Assembly: GCA_024529925.1 (NCBI GenBank)
Contig: JAFEUB010001461.1
Location: 252,501 to 316,500 of the forward strand
Source of the DNA: Ophthalmolycus amberensis
Lineage: Eukaryota; Chordata; Actinopteri; Perciformes; Zoarcidae
Length of the DNA stretch: 64,000 bases
Reading direction: 5' to 3'
The first letter of the stretch is position 1; the number at the start of each line of letters is the position of its first letter. Shown here in pieces: positions 62,301 through 64,000 of this stretch. The notes beneath the pieces were generated by a model that was not told where the DNA came from, made no database searches, and was given only the letters and a program-made list of their open reading frames with translations. Both the position numbers and the translations under genes were made by a program.

Positions 62301-64000
62301 GAACTATAACTTCTATAAGCAGGATATTAGAGTTATATAACTCAGTATATGAACTATAACTTATATAAGTAGGATATTAGAGTTATATAACTCAGTATAT
62401 GAACTATAACTTATATAAGTAGGATATTAGAGTTATATAACTCAGCATATGAACTATAACTTGTATAAGTAGGATATTAGAGTTATATAACTCAGTATAT
62501 GAACTATAACTTATATAAGTAGGATATTAGTTATATAACTCAGCATATGAACTATAACTTATATAAGTAGGATATTAGAGTTATATAACTCAGCATATGA
62601 ACTATAACTTATATAAGCAGGATATTAGAGTTATATAACTCAGCATATGAACTATAACTTGTATAAGTAGGATATTAGAGTTATATAACTCAGCATATGA
62701 ACTATAACTTGTATAAGTAGGATATTAGAGTTATATAACTCAGTATATGAACTATAACTTATACAAGTAGGATATTAGAGTTATATAACTCAGCATATGA
62801 ACTATAACTTGTATAAGTAGGATATTAGAGTTATATAACTCAGTATATGAACTATAACTTATATAAGTAGGATATTAGAGTTATATAACTCAGCATATGA
62901 ACTATAACTTGTATAAGTAGGATATTAGAGTTATATAACTCAGTATATGAACTATAACTTATATAAGTAGGATATTAGAGTTATATAACTCAGTATATGA
63001 ACTATAACTTGTATAAGTAGGATATTAGAGTTATATAACTCAGTATATGAACTATAACTTATACAAGTAGGATATTAGAGTTATATAACTCAGCATATGA
63101 ACTATAACTTCTATAAGTAGGATATTAGAGTTATATAACTCAGCATATGAACTATAACTTATATAAGCAGGATATTAGAGTTATATAACTCAGTATATGA
63201 ACTATAACTTATATAAGTAGGATATTAGAGTTATATAACTCAGTATATGAACTATAACTTATATAAGTAGGATATTAGAGTTATATAACTCAGTATATGA
63301 ACTATAACTTATATAAGTAGGATATTAGAGTTATATAACTCAGTATATGAACTATAACTTATATAAGTAGGATATTAGAGTTATATAACTCAGTATATGA
63401 ACTATAACTTGTATAAGCAGGATATTAGAGTTATATAACTCAGTATATGAACTATAACTTGTATAAGCAGGATATTAGAGTTATATAACTCAGTATATGA
63501 ACTATAACTTGTATAAGTAGGATATTAGAGTTATATAACTCAGTATATGAACTATAACTTCTATAAGCAGGATATTAGAGTTATATAACTCAGCATATGA
63601 ACTATAACTTATATAAGTAGGATATTAGAGTTATATAACTCAGCATATGAACTATAACTTGTATAAGTAGGATATTAGAGTTATATAACTCAGTATAACT
63701 TGTGATGCGTGGACGTGGAGGCAGAGAGACAGTTCGACTTGGCGTCCGTGTATCGATACAATATCGGCATGCAAAATATCGCGATACTATGCTGTATCAA
63801 TTTTTCCCCACCCCTAATAATTATATATAAATATAACTATATAATAATAATAATAAAAAAATATATAAAATAAATCATCATGTAAACACTAATGTGTGAA
63901 TCGTGTAAAACAACGTATTAACAGAGCATCTTCATCATCCTCCTCATCCTCACACAGCTGATGTGTGTTTACCTCTGAATGTGATCCGTTTTCTTCTGGA
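43816..64000 (-). CDS. casc3: casc3 gene, partial (CASC3/MLN51/Barentsz, exon junction complex core protein)
   Basis: Overall model of the minus-strand gene. Exons in transcription order are 63973-64000 (partial), 52710-52967, 50218-50366, 49832-50008, 48552-49495, 45877-46053, 44898-44996, 44643-44809 and 43816-43962 (coding part). All have GT-AG borders and all phases agree, giving about 714 residues with the N-terminus outside the window; human CASC3 has 703 in total. CASC3 binds eIF4A3 with RNA in the exon junction complex, together with MAGOH-Y14, and affects mRNA localisation, translation and nonsense-mediated decay. The SELOR region is intact, including the phenylalanine in GLFFEHD and the tryptophan in RKLWKDEGRW that correspond to residues needed for eIF4A3 binding in human. 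The gene is swollen by repeats: intron 63972-52968 alone is 11 kb. Confidence 0.93.
43980..44630. repeat. 54-bp minisatellite, array C (about 12 copies)
   Basis: Twelve copies of the 54-base unit with GACGTCACT/GACGTAACT variants, filling the casc3 intron between exons 44643-44809 and 43816-43962. The left end lies only about 17 bases from the terminal-exon acceptor, so the branch point and pyrimidine tract of that intron must fall partly in repeat DNA. Long frames of VDDKVSFECPESSDVLCP type come from the unit length of 54. Confidence 0.93.
44643..44809 (-). CDS. casc3: casc3 exon: Pro/Gly/Tyr-rich C-terminal region
   Basis: Acceptor CCTCAG above 44809 and donor CAG|GTAAG below 44643. It enters with phase 1 completed (G+GT, glycine) and gives 55 codons: LHPHQSGGPIANPALYGGPP, VSLSPGQPQQLLPPPFYPPP and GVMTFPYPTMYPTPQ. 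Mammalian CASC3 has LHPHQTPAPLPNPGLYPPPV followed by SMSPGQPPPQQLLAP at the same place. The region is disordered, rich in proline, and outside the exon-junction-complex core. Confidence 0.93.
44898..44996 (-). CDS. casc3: casc3 exon: conserved GPIYAHGDGPAPIPPQGMLVQP segment
   Basis: Acceptor TCTCAG above 44996 and donor G|GTCAGT below 44898. The 99-base exon reads (M)SYQGPIYAHGDGPAPIPPQ and GMLVQPEMHLPHP, nearly identical to mammalian QGPIYTHGDSPAPLPPQGML, the best-conserved part of the C-terminal half. Phases (in 2 bases, out 1) agree with both neighbours. Confidence 0.95.
44997..45876. other. casc3 intron with a dispersed repeat copy
   Basis: 880-base intron. From about 45340 to 45560 it contains a diverged copy of a dispersed repeat (CCCCAAAAACCAGCCGGAGG, then CACCGTTTATCACAACCAGA and GAACACATTAAGTGTGAC) that recurs in two other casc3 introns. 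No other feature seen. Confidence 0.55.
45877..46053 (-). CDS. casc3: casc3 exon: conserved MEEM..RAKRYSSQRQRP and MEGHYYEP segment
   Basis: Acceptor CCCCAG above 46053 and donor CCCA|GTAAGA below 45877. The 177-base exon codes LPSTMHIPSSPPQFPNMEEM, SVGSNRAKRYSSQRQRPAPE and PAPPAMHLGVMEGHYYEP, matching mammalian CASC3 (NRMEEMGVQGGRAKRYSSQR, VHISIMEGHYYDP). The basic RAKRYSSQRQRP stretch is conserved outside the SELOR region. Phases agree with neighbours. Confidence 0.95.
46112..46428. mobile_element. hAT-like non-autonomous element (TAGGGGTGTAAC ... GTTACACCCCTA)
   Basis: About 317 bases with matching ends: TAGGGGTGTAAC at the left and GTTACACCCCTA at the right, an inverted pair. Subterminal CGAACCG motifs are repeated near the left end. 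It sits between TA-rich microsatellites, so a target-site duplication cannot be judged. The interior (46235-46365) is repeated in inverted orientation at 47094-47224. Confidence 0.7.
46235..47224. repeat. 131-bp perfect inverted repeat around an AT-rich spacer
   Basis: 46235-46365 and 47094-47224 are reverse complements with no mismatch found by eye. Each arm carries the sequence TTATTTAACCAGGTAGTCTC and ATGAGATGAAAAATCTCT-like words found in dispersed fish repeats. The 728-base spacer holds the second end of the element and a TATATGTATATTTACATA-type array (about 46424-46930). Confidence 0.88.
46424..46930. repeat. ATATGTATATTTACATAT microsatellite array
   Basis: About 500 bases of alternating TA interrupted by periodic ACATATATGTATATTTACAT blocks, almost entirely self-complementary. 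It follows a GTTACACCCCTA terminus directly, as does the array at 8263-8731. Confidence 0.94.
46931..47225 (-). mobile_element. Second, inverted and truncated copy of the 46112 element
   Basis: Begins ACAGTGGAGCCACGGTTCGG, the complement of the GTGGCTCCACTGTATCG motif at about 46367-46383, and ends with the inverted 131-base arm. An insertion or divergent stretch of about 120 bases separates these parts. No TAGGGGTGTAAC end is present on the right, so the copy is truncated. Confidence 0.55.
47226..47458. other. AT-rich intron sequence
   Basis: Short TA runs at about 47230-47248 and 47445-47461 with non-repetitive AT-rich sequence between; nothing else recognised. Confidence 0.5.
47461..48400. 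mobile_element. hAT-like element containing a minisatellite
   Basis: Begins TTAGTGCTGGGCAAGTTAAC and continues ACGTTATTATCTCGTTAATT then AACGCCGACAATTATTTTAT, a terminus widely repeated in teleost genomes. The right end is not recognised. From 47751 the element passes into a 47-bp tandem array whose first unit reads on smoothly from the element sequence, so the array probably arose inside it. Confidence 0.6.
47751..48391. repeat. 47-bp minisatellite (about 13.6 copies)
   Basis: Highly homogeneous copies of a 47-base unit, GCTGCTAACGTTACTAGCTC then TCCTCCTGTTGGTTAGCCGT and TAGCGGT. Only two single-base variants were noticed (CAGTTGG near 48152 and AACATTAC near 48227). Such low divergence implies recent expansion. 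It lies in a casc3 intron. Confidence 0.95.
48552..49495 (-). CDS. casc3: casc3 large central exon: Arg/Gly/Ser-rich region
   Basis: Acceptor CCTGCAG above 49495 and donor GAGAG|GTGAGT below 48552; 944 bases, phase 2 in and phase 1 out. It begins QSLSPSRDKRWRDGGGERPV, passes poly-N (from a GTT repeat), poly-G and poly-S tracts and ends LDQDVARLSLAGQSWSPSPT then SYFRSEMRG. Mammalian CASC3 shows the same landmarks: a serine/arginine segment with the KSYSRARRTR motif (here KSYSLARRTR) and LEQDVAQLNIAEQNWSPGQP near the end. The low-complexity runs coincide with CTC, TTG and CCC simple repeats in the DNA and are probably variable in length. Confidence 0.94.
49496..49831. other. casc3 336-base intron containing a dispersed repeat copy
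   Basis: Most of this short intron is a copy of the dispersed repeat also seen at about 45340-45560 and 50455-50570 (CATTTATCTCAACCAGAAGC, then TTTCCGACGGTCTTCGAACA). Both splice sites are good. Confidence 0.6.
49832..50008 (-). CDS. casc3: casc3 exon: second half of the SELOR domain
   Basis: Acceptor TCTCAG above 50008 and donor GAG|GTGAGC below 49832. The 177 bases code PKGRNRKLWKDEGRWDHDRF, REEEQAPKSREELVAIYGYD and IRNNGGGSAERPFRQRRP. The tryptophan of KLWKDEGRW corresponds to human W218, one of two residues whose mutation breaks eIF4A3 binding. EQAPKSR.EL...YGYDIR is the strongly conserved end of SELOR. Confidence 0.97.
50218..50366 (-). CDS. casc3: casc3 exon: first half of the SELOR domain
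   Basis: Acceptor CACACAG directly above 50366, with the whole upstream tract being a CA repeat instead of pyrimidines; donor GAGAG|GTGTGT below 50218. The 149 bases code ESTDEPETEGGDKPGQKLDD and DEDRKNPAYIPRKGLFFEHD and VRGHTQEEE. DDDEDRKNPAYIPRKGLFFE is virtually identical to mammalian CASC3; the second phenylalanine region corresponds to human F188, which contacts eIF4A3 and RNA. Confidence 0.97.
50367..50394. repeat. TG/CA microsatellite abutting a splice acceptor
   Basis: Twelve or so TG dinucleotides on the plus strand, CA in the transcript sense, running directly into the AG of the casc3 acceptor at 50367-50368. Confidence 0.93.
50455..50570. repeat. Dispersed repeat copy
   Basis: Third copy of the repeat at 45340-45560 and 49570-49745, here with ACACCGTTTATCACAACCAG, then TTCCGAGGGTCCTTGAACAC. 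It ends where the pogo-like element begins. Family unknown to me. Confidence 0.55.
50571..51760 (+). mobile_element. pogo-like DNA transposon fragment
   Basis: Left end reads GTACTTTTCGGACTATTTGC, then TATAGTCCGGTGCGCTTTAT, an end found in many fish elements. At about 51190-51265 the plus strand reads QWILTAWSSVKESTITNGFR followed by KAGLL, the motif pattern W..AW..V...TI.NGFRK.G that ends the DDE domain of pogo/Tigger transposases. After an internal minisatellite the frame resumes as NEAILRLFNSDTEEEDFNGF, typical of the acidic tail of such proteins. Most of the transposase is deleted, so the copy is inactive. Confidence 0.65.
51268..51420. repeat. 17-bp minisatellite inside the pogo-like fragment (9 copies)
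   Basis: Nine copies of ATGAGGAGGACAGCGCA, without visible divergence, formed from codons of the transposase remnant directly after KAGLLRDEE. A period of 17 is not divisible by three, so all frames are read in turn. Confidence 0.94.
51829..52627 (+). mobile_element. Probable solo LTR
   Basis: A 799-base segment begins TGTAACCAAG and ends GGTGCTACA, i.e. TG...CA with a TGTA/TACA inverted pair, and is flanked by GTAC on both sides (51825-51828 and 52628-52631), a 4-bp target-site duplication. A polyadenylation signal, AATAAA, occurs near 52533, about 90 bases from the right end, as in LTRs. No internal retroviral or retrotransposon coding sequence is present, so this would be the product of LTR-LTR recombination. 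It lies 78 bases from the donor of casc3 exon 52710-52967. Confidence 0.62.
52710..52967 (-). CDS. casc3: casc3 exon: acidic region upstream of SELOR
   Basis: Acceptor TTTCAG above 52967 and donor CAG|GTGAGA below 52710; 258 bases, phase 0 on both sides. It codes GAEEEAEQYSDEEAPPAASE, a proline-rich bit, VVVVV followed by nine acidic residues, and ends GNLEGERQSGDGQ. Mammalian CASC3 has an acidic, lysine-rich stretch that ends TGERQSGDGQ immediately before ESTEP, as here. The poly-E and poly-V runs are simple TCC and CAC repeats in the DNA. Confidence 0.96.
52968..53330. other. AT-rich proximal part of the 11-kb casc3 intron
   Basis: No exon, repeat unit or RNA gene recognised. Confidence 0.5.
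53331..63820. mobile_element. Transposon-like element with GGGGTGGGAA ends, interior expanded
   Basis: Left end GGGGTGGGAATCACCAGAGG followed by CGATACGATATCACGATACT; right end ATCGCGATACTATGCTGTAT then CAATTTTTCCCCACCCC. Ends form an imperfect inverted pair (GGGGTGGGAA versus GGGGTGGGGAA) and both flanks are rich in CGATA words, as in teleost hAT-like non-autonomous elements of a few hundred bases to a few kilobases. Everything between about 53675 and 63695 is a tandem array. An insertion of two separate elements with the array between them is possible but less economical. Confidence 0.6.
53675..63695. repeat. 10-kb array of 48-50-bp units (about 200 copies)
   Basis: Unit of 50 bases, AGTATATGAACTATAACTTA then TATAAGTAGGATATTAGAGT and TATATAACTC, with a 48-base form (GGATATAAGTTAT) and point variants (TTGTATAAG, TTCTATAAG, AAGCAGG, GCATATG, AGCTATAT). 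A distinctive cluster of TTCTATAAG units ending in TTCTATAAGCAGG occurs three times, with the last unit at 55574, 60529 and 62311, so large blocks have been copied (offsets 4,955 and 1,782). The unit contains the inverted pair GTTATATAAC and near-palindromes. It lies inside casc3 intron sequence. Confidence 0.96.
63821..63972. other. Casc3 intron sequence before the upstream exon donor
   Basis: Short AT-rich stretch with an ATA/TAA run near 63830-63870; on the minus strand this is the start of the 11-kb intron. Confidence 0.5.
63973..64000 (-). CDS. casc3: casc3 exon, partial (acidic N-terminal region)
   Basis: Only the last 28 bases of the exon are in the window. Donor GAG|GTAAAC at 63971-63973; the frame compatible with the next exon reads PEENGSHSE, in keeping with the Glu-rich segment SEEENSK of mammalian CASC3. 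The rest of the exon and the start codon lie beyond 64000. Confidence 0.75.

Overview
This is a vertebrate, almost certainly teleost, genomic window carrying parts of two protein genes on the minus strand, casc3 and rapgefl1, embedded in an extraordinary amount of tandem repeat. The evidence for a ray-finned fish is intron-split genes with GT-AG splice sites, CASC3 and RAPGEFL1 in the same order and orientation as the vertebrate CASC3-RAPGEFL1 neighbourhood, and teleost-type transposon ends (hAT-like termini, an L2-type LINE tail, a LINE tail running into TCTA repeats). The species cannot be told from the sequence. No bacterial-type feature, tRNA, rRNA or CRISPR array was seen.

Layout, low to high coordinate. 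1-7475: intron 2 of rapgefl1, holding a 3.9-kb array of 24-bp units and a second, unrelated 24-bp array (about 4487-5092). 7476-7780 and 8807-9009: rapgefl1 exons 2 and 1, separated by an intron with a TATAGA/TATATC array. 9010-9830: GC-rich presumed 5' flank. 9830-10347: hAT-like and LINE-like remnants. 10344-25376: a 15-kb array of roughly 30-36-bp units made of a constant core plus TCTA repeats, with a 5.9-kb higher-order duplication. 25377-28270: an unclassified insert, an L2-type LINE 3' end carrying its own 30-bp array, and a hAT relic with perfect 8-bp target-site duplications. 28270-32215: mostly single-copy intergenic or 3'-UTR sequence. 32216-39404: a 7.2-kb array built on ACGACTAAAG. 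39405-44642: a compound block in which the last coding exon of casc3 occurs three times, separated by 37-bp and 54-bp arrays. 44643-50366: six more casc3 exons, with transposon fragments, a 47-bp array and a 131-bp perfect inverted repeat in the introns. 50455-52631: a pogo-like transposon fragment with a 17-bp array, then a probable solo LTR. 52710-52967: another casc3 exon. About 53330-63820: an intron filled by a 10-kb array of 48-50-bp units, bracketed by transposon-like inverted ends. 63973-64000: end of the next upstream casc3 exon; the N-terminus lies beyond the window.

Functionally, casc3 encodes the core exon-junction-complex protein CASC3/MLN51/Barentsz, and both halves of the eIF4A3-binding SELOR region are intact. 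rapgefl1 encodes a Rap guanine-nucleotide-exchange-factor-like protein, of which only the N-terminal exons are here. The main unusual finding is that well over half of the window is tandem array, that several arrays sit inside recognisable transposon remnants as if seeded by them, and that one expansion has carried along and triplicated the terminal coding exon of casc3. Many long open reading frames in the arrays follow from the repeat arithmetic and are not supported as genes.
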